From NCBI GenBank assembly GCA_015501595.1, contig JADNRX010000235.1, forward strand, positions 1-64,000: a stretch of DNA of 64,000 nucleotides, written 5' to 3'. Shown piece by piece: positions 21,196 to 31,859 of the stretch. Source of the DNA: Hymenopellis radicata. Taxonomy: Eukaryota > Basidiomycota > Agaricomycetes > Agaricales > Physalacriaceae. The notes under the pieces were generated by a model that saw only the letters and a list, made by a program, of their open reading frames with translations, was not told where the DNA came from and did not search any database. The position numbers were made by a program, and so were the translations under genes. Position 1 is the stretch's first letter; the number at the start of each line of letters is the position of its first letter.

Positions 21196-21593
21196 TGAGG
21201 GATAACATGAGTGTACTTGACATATTCGTCCATCCTGGGAGATAGAGATATCAATACCCAAGCTGTAGATTGTCGTCCTGTATCTTGGAAAATAACGCAC
21301 CTTTATCGCTAGAATTCCTCAGCCAATTTCGTCGTCGTCGTGTCCGTGCACTGATCTTTTCGGGAAGTCCCGAATGCCTTCTCTCTCTCACCACCATGCA
21401 ATATCTCCCGCTCGCAACCAATGCCGAGCTTTTCCGTGATGTCGGAATCATTGCTATGAAATGATGACGATTGAAAGCTTTTCTTTCGATTTGTAAAGTT
21501 GGCGGTCTTTGGCGTATGCCACAGTGACCCATCCATGGAGCTATGTGGAGATGATTGTCCATTCTGTTAGCATGAACGGACCTGAATGTTAAT
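21196..21593. other. Intergenic
   Basis: No recognisable gene. Short ORFs on both strands overlap and lack family resemblance. Confidence 0.35.
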
Positions 21594-22475
21594 ATGCATG
21601 TAAGGCTTAATTGCGACCTTTTCAGAATACTTACTTATAAACCAGCTACTATCCTCGATGTGGAATCAGCCGCGCTCGAAAGCTCAGAACTCGCAATGTC
21701 ACGGATTCCGAGTCTGCTCTTCCCCGTCCGAGTCACCCGCACTCTCCTTCATAGAAACTTGGCGGTTTCCAAAAAGTGTGGTGTTCACTTCTCTACCATT
21801 TCTCCGTCGCATCTCCCCTACAAGTCCTGTCTGATGCCGAAGGATGACATTTCTCGCATCCGAAATGTCCTTCGCTCAGGTTCCTCTTCGTATCATGCCG
21901 TTGCTCGCAAGGAAAGCCTAACCCGCAAAATCGAGTACCATGATCTTTCCAGACAGCACCTGGAGATTCGCGTGGCTAAAACCAGGAAAGAGGCTCAGGC
22001 TGATGCCTCAGAGTTCCCGCGCGGCATGCCTATGATTTACACTGACGGGTCCGCGCTCGATGTCGGTGTGGGGGCGGCGTCTTGGAGCAATACACTTCCA
22101 GGGTCATCCACTACCGACGTAGTGGAAGTAGCCGAGCACCTTTACCTTGGACGCAATAACGAGCACACCGTCCTCGAAGCTGAATTGGTCGGTGTCCTTC
22201 TGGCGCTTGGTATGGTCAAGTCCGTGCGTAGACTCGTTCGGGCCATCATCCTATCGGATTCGCAATCGGCGATAATGGCCATTCGGAATGGAGAGGTGAA
22301 AGGAGGAGAGAGGTGCTTAGTGGAGGAGTTCTATCGACAGATGAACCTGCTGGTGAGGAGTCGGCCATCGCTGCGCATAGTCTTGCAGTGGATCCCGGCA
22401 CATGAGGGTGTGGGCGGTAACGCTAGGGCGGATAAGGAGGCGAAAAGTGCGGCAGCGCGTCTGCTCCATTGTTAG
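21594..22475 (+). CDS. RNase H-domain ORF, probably a non-LTR retrotransposon remnant
   Basis: An uninterrupted 293-residue frame. The C-terminal half is an RNase H fold with all four acidic positions: Asp in MIYTDGSALDVGVG, Glu in HTVLEAELVGVLLAL, Asp in IILSDSQSAIMAI and Asp in GNARADKEAKSA. The histidine-bearing WIPAHEGVGGN precedes the last one. The N-terminal half (HLPYKSCLMPKDDISRIRNV, YHAVARKE) resembles the linker that precedes RNase H in fungal LINE-type pol proteins. No reverse transcriptase or endonuclease lies upstream, and no poly(A) tail was seen. It is best read as a 5'-truncated element fragment. A domesticated RNase H gene is possible because the frame is clean. The true start is uncertain. 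Confidence 0.7.
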   Translation: MHVRLNCDLFRILTYKPATILDVESAALESSELAMSRIPSLLFPVRVTRTLLHRNLAVSKKCGVHFSTISPSHLPYKSCLMPKDDISRIRNVLRSGSSSYHAVARKESLTRKIEYHDLSRQHLEIRVAKTRKEAQADASEFPRGMPMIYTDGSALDVGVGAASWSNTLPGSSTTDVVEVAEHLYLGRNNEHTVLEAELVGVLLALGMVKSVRRLVRAIILSDSQSAIMAIRNGEVKGGERCLVEEFYRQMNLLVRSRPSLRIVLQWIPAHEGVGGNARADKEAKSAAARLLHC

Positions 22476-23598
22476 AACGCGACGAGGCGGACGCGGACAG
22501 GTTTGGGTTGGAGCTTATACTTCTTTGCATGCTCTTGAAATCGACACGTTGACAGTAGTCTAACCTACACTTGTATCTTGATTGATAGGGAGCGGCTAAG
22601 CGCGTGGACGCATCTACAATTACTCTGTTGTTGGACCGGGATGTCGAGGGACTCTTTTCCTCACCCGAACGGATTGGATGCCAAGGTGGGCTGAAGTACA
22701 CCGTTCGCCTCACAGTCCATGTTCACATGAACCTGTTCCTAATTTTGAGGTCCGGCCGAAACGCATTGACTATGTACACGAAAGATCCAGAGACGATCGG
22801 ATCTGGATCGTCGTACAGGTGACCGAATATGCTCAACAAGATGGGTCGAGATTGACTCCTTTAAAAGCTATGTTGTGCTGGTGATCATTGCATTTGAACG
22901 CATATGGAGCAGTCAACGCATCGTAACTTCTTACAAATGGAAACTTTACTTGCATCTGTGCTGTGGCATAGATCGCAGGTGAGTGTTCTCTGTTTTGGAC
23001 TAGCTGTGACCTACTATTCCTTCTTCACAGCTGACATCCATAATTGTTTCTGTCGGTGACCAATGGGTCGCATGAGCCGTGAACCAATTTTGACTGTGGA
23101 GAAGCCTTGTCAAGGAAGGTAATTCCGATATCTCGGAACAGAAGCATGCCTGCTCGCCTTCTGTATCTTGCGCCGCCGCTGTTGAAAAATTTGAAGGATT
23201 GCCAGCGGAGAGTTGAAACCCGGTTTACGAAAAGCCCTTCGATCTTTCATTCCTCTGTCCGGCGACAGGTTGTCCGCGCGTCGATCTGCTCTATTATGAG
23301 ACTTAAGATGCACATAAACCTCCGAGCGTGCCGGCATGGGCAGGGCCAGCACCGCCTTAGAAGTTAGGTTTCTGTTTGTACAGGAGAACCTTCATCGCCG
23401 CAAGCTTTCACCGAATAGATGCCTATGCCACAACGGGGTGGTCGGCCACAAAATGAGGCCGACTGTTCGGAATACATTCAATGCATACGCCATGTCAAAG
23501 TGTGGAATTGACGGACTTCCGAGCGTGCGCAGGACTATAAATTGCCTGAACCGTTAGCTCACAGCGGCCAAGACACCTAGTAACCTTCTCCAGCAAGC
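22476..23598. other. Gene-poor stretch between RNase H ORF and the 23599 gene
   Basis: About 1.1 kb without a supported gene. The short ORFs overlap on both strands with no family resemblance and no consistent splice structure. The last ~100 nt should hold the promoter of the 23599 gene (a TATAAA word at about 23534). Confidence 0.4.
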
Positions 23599-24054
23599 AT
23601 GCCCCGCAAGCCTAACTACACTCCCTATCCCGGCGAAAGCGACGGTTCCCCAGCTGCTGGCTATGTGCGTCTGCACAATGGGAGCGGCGTAACAAGGAGC
23701 GATCTCTCCACGCTCGAGAAACTCCTGAAGGAAAAGAACCCGAAGAACCCGCTGTATACTATTCTTGTGGGCTGCGAGCAGGGCCTGCCCAAGTACGACC
23801 ATGACGAGCTCTGGTTGTACAATTTCTGGCACTCGAGCGGAGACGATGACAAGGAGCACAGCACGTTCCGCTTCTTCGCGGATGTCGGTCTGCCTGGCAA
23901 GACGCCGTGGAATGTCGCAGCGTATGTTACATCAGTTGAGATTCGAGACTGAGGAAAATCACTAACAATGTGTAGGTACCATGTGTATAAAGATGGACAG
24001 GTCACTGGCTGGACATATGACCAACCCAAGTCTGTTGAAGAAGAATCCGCCTGA
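23599..24054 (+). CDS. Small soluble protein of unknown function
   Basis: Two exons, 23599-23921 and 23976-24054, with a 54-nt GTATGT...TGTAG intron. The product has 133 residues. It starts MPRKPNYTPYPGESDGSPAA and continues GYVRLHNGSG and ILVGCEQGLPKYDHDELWLY. It has an Asp-rich turn (GDDDKEHSTFRFF) and ends in KDGQVTGWTYDQPKSVEEES. The balanced composition, intact frame and clean splice suggest a real expressed gene. No signal peptide or membrane helix is present. I do not recognise the family. Confidence 0.7.
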
Positions 24055-24478
24055 TGGAGTTTGTTGAAACAAGAGCAATAGCACTGTACCCAGATTAGCC
24101 GGGCACTGAATCTCATTTGTAGCAGTTTCGTACACAGGCACTTAAATAACTCGTCTCTCGACGGTTCGTGGGTTTGTAAGTATTTGAAATCGTTGTGTGA
24201 ATCGCAAGCTCGCGTCGAAGAGAATGTTGCAGAATGCACGAATTAACAGTTTGGCCGGAATTGACAGCTCGACATTGGTATACTGTACTATTTCGTTCAA
24301 TTCGTTCGTACAGGTCACAAGGACCTCGAATTGAGAAATGTACACGGTCACTGAAATTTGCGAAAATCCTGGGGGCCCCCGCCCCCGACGCAGCCCGCCG
24401 CTCGGCTATTGCCATATGGTAATGACGAAACGAAAATTCGTCAGACGTCAGGACAAGAGACGTATCATACGGCGGCGT
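24055..24478. other. Intergenic
   Basis: Separates the 23599 gene from the 3' end of the minus-strand F-box-type gene. A G/C-rich GGGGGCCCCCGCCCCCGACG sits at about 24371-24390. No gene was recognised. Confidence 0.35.
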
Positions 24479-26403
24479 TCATTCCGCCATCTCTGAAAGG
24501 TGTACAATCTCGTCGCCTTGGATCTCGTACTGAACCCCGTGGATGGTGACACATGCAACATTCCTGCGCCTCCACTGTGGTCCTACTTCGACTTCCATCC
24601 TAATCTGTCCAAATATTATGGACGCCGGCTCTCTGACGAACATCCAATCGTCATGATTATCGTGTTTCTGAAATCGCGCCTGTCAATCGGAGCCCACTAA
24701 TTCAGACAATGATGAAGTCCTCACCGCAGCTTCTCTCCATGTCATCAACGGGAGCGTGTTCGAATTAAAGGTAGTAGCCTCGTCATGGCACAATCTGCAG
24801 ATATACAAGGGCTGGTCCTCAGGCCATTGGATCACTGGCAGCGAGCGAAGCATTCGCCTTGTCGCACTCGCTTCCAGTAGAATGAAAACATCGCTCCTCC
24901 AGCAATATTTTGAATCTAAGACCAGCTGGTCCTCCGCGTTGCAGTCCCGTCCACGCCGACACGAGTGCACCAGTACAGCCGGGTACGCGACAATAGTGGC
25001 GCACTTGTCGCATTTGAAGCGAGTCACAGTCAACTCTTCACGAGTCGGAGGCAGGCCATGATCCTTTATCAATGTGAGGAGTTGGGTGTCCATGGAGCCG
25101 AGCAAGTTCTTATGCGCGGTAGCCACGGCCTGTTCGAAATCTCTGGCAGGTATCCAACGTATCTCTTGATTGATATGCGCCTCGTCGATGAGCTTCATCA
25201 AAGAGGTAAAAGGAGGACAATGAGCGATATCAATGGCGTTGAGATGTGGCATCCCCAGGTGAAGAGAGGTCAACGCCTGCTTGTACAGTCGAAGGAACTC
25301 CTCGCGTCGCTCGGCGATCACTTCCGGGTGACGTCGCACACGGACGTCCTCTATTAGCGCCATAAACTTGGGCTCGAGTTTATTCTTCCAGACTCAATAA
25401 ACAGTGTCAGCGTGAGGAACGAAGTTCAATGATACTAATGTGACTGACTGAACGGCGTAATGCGTTCAGGCCGGCACGAGTATCGGCTGGCCCGTATCAC
25501 GGACTTGGTGTCGCGCCACTCGACATCTTTCCTGCAGCCTTGAGCATTGAGTCGTTTAATGATACTAGTGATGTGTTGATCATCGAAGGAACTTCTTGGG
25601 ACGACTCGGAAACCAACTTACTCCATAAAACACCACTGAATTAGTGCTTTATCTGATGCCGCTTGAGCGACTTTCCGTCGCTCTCTGGCAATAATCCAAG
25701 CATCCAGAAATGCAGCACACTGTTTCCTGAATGAATACTCCTTATCTTTGATTTTAAGATCTATGTAATGTCTGGACGGCGGGTTAGAAGCCTTCAAACA
25801 TCAGAGAAAGATGAGATTGCCCACATTGGCCATTCTGAGCGATGCCGATTGTACAGACAAGTTCTACAACACGGGGCATGAAGCCTCCCTCGTCGCCTGG
25901 CCAATTCTTTGCAGTTGCACTGGAATTGTTATGTTAGAACGAAGCAACAACCGCCAAGGTTCCGCCGACTCACCGTCATCCAGTTGCGAAACATAATATT
26001 CATAAATGAAGCCTCAGACATGCCTTTAGGTACTGGAGGTAACACTGGAAGGGCAGGATTATTTGTCCGTAGGTTCTCTCGCGCTTGACGCCACGACACT
26101 GGATTCCCGTGGACAAGCGCACGGAAGGCTTTATCGGTGCAGCGGAGGTGAAGGAGATCGAGTGGCTCTAGATGTGATATGATCTAGAGACACGATGATC
26201 ACAGAAACCGCTTGACGAAGCGGGGGGACGTACGACGTCGAATATTTCGGGAGGTAGGCCTTTGTAGAGAGGCTCTAAGGCTCCCCATAGGTGCTCTGGG
26301 ACACGGCAGGTCAGATAATCGGCGTCGGAGTCGTTTTTTGTGGCGCTTCTTCTGTGGGAGGTTACTTGCATTGTCGGCGAGCTTGCGTTTCGCGTGTGGT
26401 GCC
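24479..26403 (-). pseudogene. F-box-type protein, family D copy 2 (frameshift in exon 1)
   Basis: Minus-strand paralogue of 28365-30193 and 9626-11607. Exon 1 (26403-26234) starts MAPHAKRKLADNASNLPQKK and, after a one-base excess in an A6 run (T6 at 26334-26339), continues DSDADYLTCRVPEHLWGALE. The next exon gives IISHLEPLDLLHLRCTDKAF, the F-box helix. Further exons give the CNCKEL..C..C segment, KRLNAQGCRKDVEWRDTKS, then the long exon starting MALIEDVRVRRHPEVIAERR (25363). That exon has the zinc-like RFKCDKCATIVAYPAVLVHS and YICRLCHDE. The last exon ends KHDNHDDWMFV ... HLSEMAE at 24479. Exon order and most splice sites agree with the other copies. Only the A6 run breaks the frame, so this copy is nearly intact. 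Predicted role: SCF ubiquitin-ligase adaptor. Confidence 0.7.
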
Positions 26404-26506
26404 ATCTAAGGAAGAATAATGAAGATGTGATGCCGGGAAACTATGTCCAGAGATGGAAGTGAGAGTAAAGTCAGTGTATTGTGCTGTGTACGGAATAAGA
26501 CCTGTT

Positions 26507-26775
26507 CACTGGATGTTAAGCAACTATTTTCAGTGTAAATTAAGCTGTAAGTATGTAATTTTTTTACAGTAAAATTTTAGTCTTTTTACACTGCAAATTT
26601 TTAAGCATTTTCAGTAATTTCTGTCCTCTTTGAAATTTTATATAATAATTTCAGCTATCAGTAAAATTTTAGTAAAATGTACCTGTAAAATATCAAATTG
26701 GATCTGAACTACTCTGTAAATAATTTTCATGTTTACAGGGTTTTTTCCAGTGAAAAAGTTGGCTATGAATCAATG
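26507..26775. mobile_element. AT-rich ~269-bp MITE, second copy (inverted)
   Basis: The reverse complement aligns end to end with 4788-5064, sharing CACTGGATGTTAAGC at one end and the run TTTTTCACTG near the other. The imperfect terminal inverted repeats are the same. It lies about 100 bp upstream of the start of the minus-strand F-box-type gene. No clear target duplication was found, so age and superfamily are unknown. Confidence 0.65.
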
Positions 26776-27265
26776 TTGTGGGTCCTTTCCCACAATAAGG
26801 AAATAGAACAATAGCGCGTTACATAACTGCTGTGCACATCGTGATGGAGGGAGTGTAGACTATAGTTGAGCAATAGAAAGTGGGCAAGAGCAAGGCCGGA
26901 AAGTTTCTCGAGCGGCTTGCGCAGATTGTTTGAAAAGTAGTGTTCGTTAGAGCCAAGTTAGAGCAGGTTTATAAATGATAGGCTGTCCATACACAAACGA
27001 CGATCCACGAGAATGTCGTGATTTGACTGATGAAGGTAAGACGGGAGAGGCTGAAGCGCAATTGCCAAAAACGGACGATCCGCTGATTCCGAATCCGATT
27101 GAGCTTCGCAGAGTTGAACACCCACGTCCTCATGTCGTCCTCATGTCTCCCTTACCGGGCGGTCCAGGATCTGTACTCGTTGCGCTGGTGCCGTCCGCGC
27201 CGCGTCCATGATCTGGACGGCACGTGGTAATTTGGCTCTTGAACCCTGCTTGAACCCAAACCACC
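26776..27265. other. Intergenic, upstream of the RRM-like gene
   Basis: Starts with a short palindrome (GTGGGTCCTTTCCCAC, about 26779-26794). No gene was recognised. A TTTATAAA-like word occurs near 26971, almost 300 nt upstream of the next start. Confidence 0.35.
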
Positions 27266-28049
27266 ATGTTGTCACTGCTGAAGCGCCGGCTGCCCGCCAA
27301 ATCGCTACTATCTCAATGCCACCCGCGCTACACGTCCAGCACCTCCTCAGAGCCGCCTCCGCCTGAATCGTCTGCGTCGCCAGAACCAGAACCAGAACCA
27401 GAGCCAGAGCCAGAAGTGAGCTCACCATCTCACACTTGGAAGCCCATTCATAGTCGCCAAAGCCAATAATATTGAGCAATATCCCTCGGTATTCACTAGA
27501 AGAAGAGACCTCGACCACGATGGATAGCATCCGAAATAAGCTTGGCGACGAACGATCCCGCGCGTACTTCCAGACGCGCCTCGACGTTCCCATTTCCAGA
27601 TACCTCGCGATCAACGGCCTGCCCAGCGGCAACTTCTACCACCTCCACCCCGAGGTTCTTGCTGAGAGACTAGCAAACATATTGGGTGTCTACGGCTCAG
27701 TGCGCATCGAAATCCGTACGTTCGCCCATCGCTAGCTACTCCGACTTTGATTGTTTCAGCTGTTCCGCTTGACGAGCACGAACAGCGTCTGCGGGTCAAG
27801 CACGCGCATCTCCGCGGTTATGCCAAGTTTCTCGACGTCGACCATGCAGTAAACGCGCTTGAAGCAAGCTGGGCCGAAGGGACGGGAAGGGATTTCACGA
27901 TAGGCAGACTGCGGTTCTACCTCAATTACCAGCACAAGTCGTTCTTGCCGCTGACGAGCTCGACGAAGAAACGATTTCAAGGTGCGCTTCTTCTTGTTCC
28001 TTGCGCCACTGCATACTCAATTTCGTCAGTGGTGGTCGCGGAGAAGTAA
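27266..28049 (+). CDS. Mitochondrial RRM-like RNA-binding protein (putative)
   Basis: Four exons, 27266-27415, 27463-27715, 27760-27981 and 28030-28049, encoding 214 residues. The start MLSLLKRRLPAKSLLSQ is basic and amphipathic, like a mitochondrial presequence. It is followed by a PEPEPEPEP repeat. The body reads like one RRM: YLAINGLPSGNFYHLHPEVL (first strand and helix) and ILGVYGSVRIEIP, then LRGYAKFLDVDHAVNALEAS (RNP1-like strand and second helix) and FTIGRLRFY. The RNP aromatic positions are only partly kept, so RNA binding is likely rather than shown. The last intron is in frame; the protein ends VVVAEK. The 3' third of the gene is duplicated as a fragment at about 35041-35250. Confidence 0.65.
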
Positions 28050-28364
28050 TTTGAATGTACATCATGTCCGTGGCCAGCACATTTTCTGCGCCTGAAAACT
28101 GACATCAATTCTACAGGATCTGAAGCCAGAGAAACCAAATATTACCTTGTACATCTATGTATATCCGTTCTGCGTCCAGGGACAGAGCCCATGCGTCTCG
28201 AATCTTCGGTCCGTACAACTGTCACTCCACTTCTTTTGATGAGCACAGCTTGTTGATGTTTTGTCTTATCGTGAGAAAGAACTTGGATAAGTATAAGAAC
28301 TTATTGTGAGTCCCATCTTGGACTCATACTTCCATCTCCCCTTACACCACCATCTCACTCAACC
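28050..28364. other. Intergenic, shared with 35160-35350
   Basis: The first ~200 nt (GAATGTACATCATGTCCGT... GACATCAATTCTACAGGAT...) reappear near 35160-35350, showing that the RRM-like gene's 3' flank was duplicated with it. No gene was recognised. Confidence 0.45.
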
Positions 28365-30193
28365 ATGATTGTGCAAGCTACTGCATTGAAGCGCAAACTT
28401 GACGGCACCGATAGCTGTTCGCCGAAGAAGCGCCACAGAAGCGCTGTAGTCGAAGACGACTATCTGACGTGTCGTGTTCCGGAACATCTATGGAGCGCAT
28501 TGCAAACCCTCTACGCCGAATGCCCTCCTGCGTCGTTGTAAGTCGACGTGTCCCGCCGATTGTTTTTCTGAATATGGTTCTCCAGATTTTATCCCATTTA
28601 GAACCCTTCGATCTGCTGCGCCTTAGTTGTGTGAATAAGGCCTTTCGTGTGCTCATTCATAGTAATCCGGGGGCGTGGCGTCAAGCACGAGAGAACTTGA
28701 AGACGAACAATCTGATGCTTCCAGTGTTACCGATGGCGCCGCTAGGTATGACTGAAGCCTCTTTTATCAACCTTGTATTCAACGCGACAAACATGGTGGG
28801 CGGAGCCTTTTAGTACATTTCTTTGTGTTCTTAACATTGTGATTTCAGTGCTGCGAACAATCTCCCCCCGCAACCTCTCGCAGGCGAACCGGTCTTCGAT
28901 GGGCACAGTGAGTACATAGGTATTTTTATCCCCGTTTCCTCTTTGAAAGTCTGTTAGATGTGGCGTAATTCCCAAACTCCCTCGTGAGTACAAAACTGAG
29001 TGTAATCGTTTTGTCCGCGCTTGGCTAGCTCGCGCGGCGGCGGAGAAGGCCGCCCGCAAGATTTCTGACAAAGTGGCCGTTAAAGAGCGTTTCAATGAGT
29101 ATGTTGATTTCGTCGCAATTTGTTTTCAGTGGATAACAATATTGTAGTATCATCGAACGACTTACTCTTGAAGGGTGCCGGAATGATGTCGAGTGGCGCG
29201 ACACCAAATCACTTATACTGGCCCACCCATATTCTCGTCGGCCTGAGCGCTTTACTGATTCCGGTTAGTCTTTTCTACTCCAACTTGCACTTTCTAACAT
29301 TTCTTCAGTTTGCGAGAAGAAACTTAAGCCTGCAATTCTTGTCTTATTCGAGGAAGGTCGGATTGAGCGTCTTCCAGAGGTGATCGCCCAGCGACGCGAG
29401 GAGTTCCTTGAACTGTATGCACGAGCATTAACCTTCCTTCCCCGTGGAATGCCCCGCCTCAACGCTATCGACATCATTCATCACGATCCCTTTCCCTCTT
29501 TGATGAGGCTTGTCGAAGAGACTGACGTTAATGAAGAAGTACCTTGGATGTGTCTTAAAGAATTTGCCCAGGTCATGCTTGCGGCTCATCAAGCCTTGCG
29601 CGGCGCGATGGATGCTCAGCTTTTTCCGCTGATGAGGGATCACGGCCTGCCTCAGACCCGGGAGGAGCTGGCGTTAACTCGGTTCAAGTGTGATAAATGC
29701 GCGACAGTTGTGGCTTACACTGGTGTCTTTGCGCATTCGTGTCGGCGTGGACGGGACGTTACTGTTGAGCGGGGATTGGAGTGGACACGGCAGTATCGAT
29801 GGAGGAGTCATGTTTTCGTCCCGCGGGAAGCGAGTGTGACGAGGCGACTGCTTTATTCCGAGTTGAGCAGCACTCCTTCTGGTGGCAGAGACGATCTCCG
29901 GTTGTATGTTTGTAGGACATGCCACGATCGGGATGCGTTCAATGAGAATAAGCTGTTGTTGATGACATGGAGAGGGGCTGCGGTAAGTGATTTCATGTGC
30001 GTCTTCGAGGTTCTAGGAATGACGGGAGTATGTGCAGGAATATGAGATTCATGATGATTGGATGTTCGTTAGGGAGCCATTGTCCAAGACCTTTGGATTG
30101 AGGAGAAGGGGAGTGGAGGGGGGAGGCCGGGGTGCTTCGTGTGTAATGATCCATTGGTTCAGTATGAGATTCGTGGCGAGGTCGTGAACCTCT
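28365..30193 (+). pseudogene. F-box-type protein, family D copy 3, cut by LTR element
   Basis: Exon 1 starts MIVQATALKRKLDGTDSCSP and contains DDYLTCRVPEHLWSALQ. The next exon reads ILSHLEPFDLLRLSCVNKAF (F-box helix). Further exons give CGVIPKLPREYKTECNRFVR, ERLTLEGCRNDVEWRDTKS, and the long exon with ARRNLS..., RFKCDKCATVVAYTGVFAHS and YVCRTCHDRD. The last exon reads EYEIHDDWMFVREPLSKTFG. Near 30153 one base is missing before VQYEIRGEVVNL. The LTR element is inserted 3' of VNL; the displaced codons (SEMRRE) resume at 33456. The phase at the first intron also does not match copy 2. It is very likely inactive. The insertion is at the extreme C-terminus, so the damage from it alone would be small. 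Confidence 0.7.
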
Positions 30194-30613
30194 TGTTATG
30201 GAAATGGGGTAAAATGGCGCGTCGCGTGGTGCGCGAAGGTTCTGATGCGCCGCAAGTGTTCTCGCGTGCTTCGCGAGAGCGTAGGGTTCGATCGCCGTAC
30301 AGAACTGTCTGTAGCGAACTGGAAATGAAATGATGAGTGGCGCGAAGTCTGTGTTGCGCGCGAGAGGAAAGGAGAGAAGCAAAGAGTTAAGATAAAAGCA
30401 AGTAAAATTCGTATCCGTAGGTTGTCAACATGGTAGTAGTGGTAAGGTAAAACTATGCTAATCGACAGTATATATAGTGTCTGGCGAGGCTGTGCTGTGG
30501 AAAGCTGTGGAATGAACGAGTGCGTTCGCGGGTTCGCGCAGTAAACTGGAAGCCCGAGGTAGCCGATACCTGTCTGCTTCCGAGAGGCTGGAAAGTAGTA
30601 TAGATCCATAACA
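30194..30613 (-). repeat. 3' LTR of the 30194-33452 element
   Basis: 420 bp, matching 33033-33452 at offset 2839. It contains TATATATA near 30469-30476, usable as a TATA box on either strand, and a hairpin (CTCGCG-TGCTT-CGCGAG) near 30262-30278. Confidence 0.9.
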
Positions 30614-30625
30614 AAGCCCCCCTTG
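30614..30625 (-). promoter_or_regulatory. Polypurine tract of the LTR element
   Basis: Directly inside the left LTR the minus strand reads CAAGGGGGGCTT. A purine run next to the 3' LTR is where plus-strand DNA synthesis is primed, which fixes the element's orientation. Confidence 0.6.
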
Positions 30626-31035
30626 CGTGAAGTCGCGAAAGAAAGTGTAAATGCGCTCTCACTCGGACCTCGGACCGAACTCCGCATCTCGACTCAAACA
30701 CTCATGTTCGCCGCCTCAGCACTCCGCTGTTACTTCATCCACAGCCTCTCTTCTCTATTCAATGCTGTATCATTCGATAAACTCTTCCATAGCGGTGTTT
30801 TCCTCGTTATTAATGTTGATTTATGTCGGAAATTGGAAACTCGGTGCAGTAAAGGATCTACATGGTGAACGAGCAATTGAGGTGCGTCCTTCCGTAAATT
30901 TGAGACCCTAAAATCCTCCTGATATGCCTGATCTGCAGCTAATGCTCTAGATATCACAGTACTTGTATGTGCACTGTATATTGAAGATGACGATTCCGAA
31001 CGACACGGTGCATCCGATTATGAGTCGTCAGCATC

Positions 31036-31726
31036 CAGTGTTGTCATTAAAGGTAAAGGCTTTAATAATGAAAGACCTTTAATTAGGGTTTAATAAAGAG
31101 CTTTAATTATGCAAAATTTTGATTAAAGGCCTTATAAAGACTTTAACATTTTAGTACTGGAGTACTGTACTGTTCCGACCGTAAGTTCGCAGCGTGTAAC
31201 GCGTTATGCCGCGAACTTACATGGAACAAGTTCGTTTTCAGGCACCTGGCCTGATTTGGCAGTTGAAATCTAGCCCCGTTACGCGTTATCCTGAGCCGTA
31301 AGTTAGGTTCGCACAGCCGCATGACACGTTATGCGAATATCCGGTCGGAACGATACAGTAGTTCGACTGTTAATTCATATGTCACTTCTGAAAGCAAAGC
31401 TATACATACTGCATTTCACATTATGGCTAACATTTTCAGGATTACCTTACTTAGAAAGGAAATTTTTGAATTTGCCTAATAACAGATGCATCTAAATTGA
31501 GTAAAATTTATCTCCATTCCAGATTATGAAGCTGTTTGTTGTAAGTTGATACTATATCAAGTCATAGACTACTTAATAATAATCAATTTAAGAGCTTAGA
31601 TAATGATTTTAAGAAGTAGTTAAGGGCTTTAATGACTGGCCTTTATAAAGGCTTTAATGCATGTAAAGCCTTTATATATCTTTAATACAAAAAGACCCCT
31701 TTAAAAGGCCTTTAATGACAACACTG
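31036..31726. mobile_element. hAT-like MITE nested in the LTR element, 691 bp
   Basis: Inverted ends begin CAGTGTTGTCATTAAAGG at both sides. An exact 8-bp duplication TCAGCATC lies at 31028-31035 and 31727-31734. Subterminal sequence is rich in CTTTAA/TTAAAG words. The CAGTG end and 8-bp duplication fit hAT. No transposase. It inserted after the LTR element did, or into its source copy, and changed the 3' end of a short acidic reading frame there. Confidence 0.85.
31163..31360. mobile_element. Small inverted-repeat element inside the hAT-like MITE
   Basis: About 198 bp with imperfect ~19-bp inverted ends (TACTGTACTGTTCCGACCG against TACTGTATCGTTCCGACCG). An internal stem GTAAGTTCGC / GCGAACTTAC is also present. 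A TA dinucleotide or AGT triplet could be the duplication, so assignment is open. This is a third level of nesting, or a structured core of the MITE. Confidence 0.5.
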
Positions 31727-31859
31727 TCAGCATCCTCAACACTGGTGTCATGTGTCTGGATATCCAACTCGCTTTCCTCATAATCTGACTGGTTACTGGA
31801 CTCTAAGATCCCTTCATCAGAACTGTAAGTCTCGTTATCTGACTCGCTATGGTCTGATT

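Noticed and set aside
30285..30310. GGTTCGATC in the LTR as a tRNA-derived promoter
   Set aside because: No T-stem pairing and no A box at the right distance; it recurs only because the LTR is repeated.
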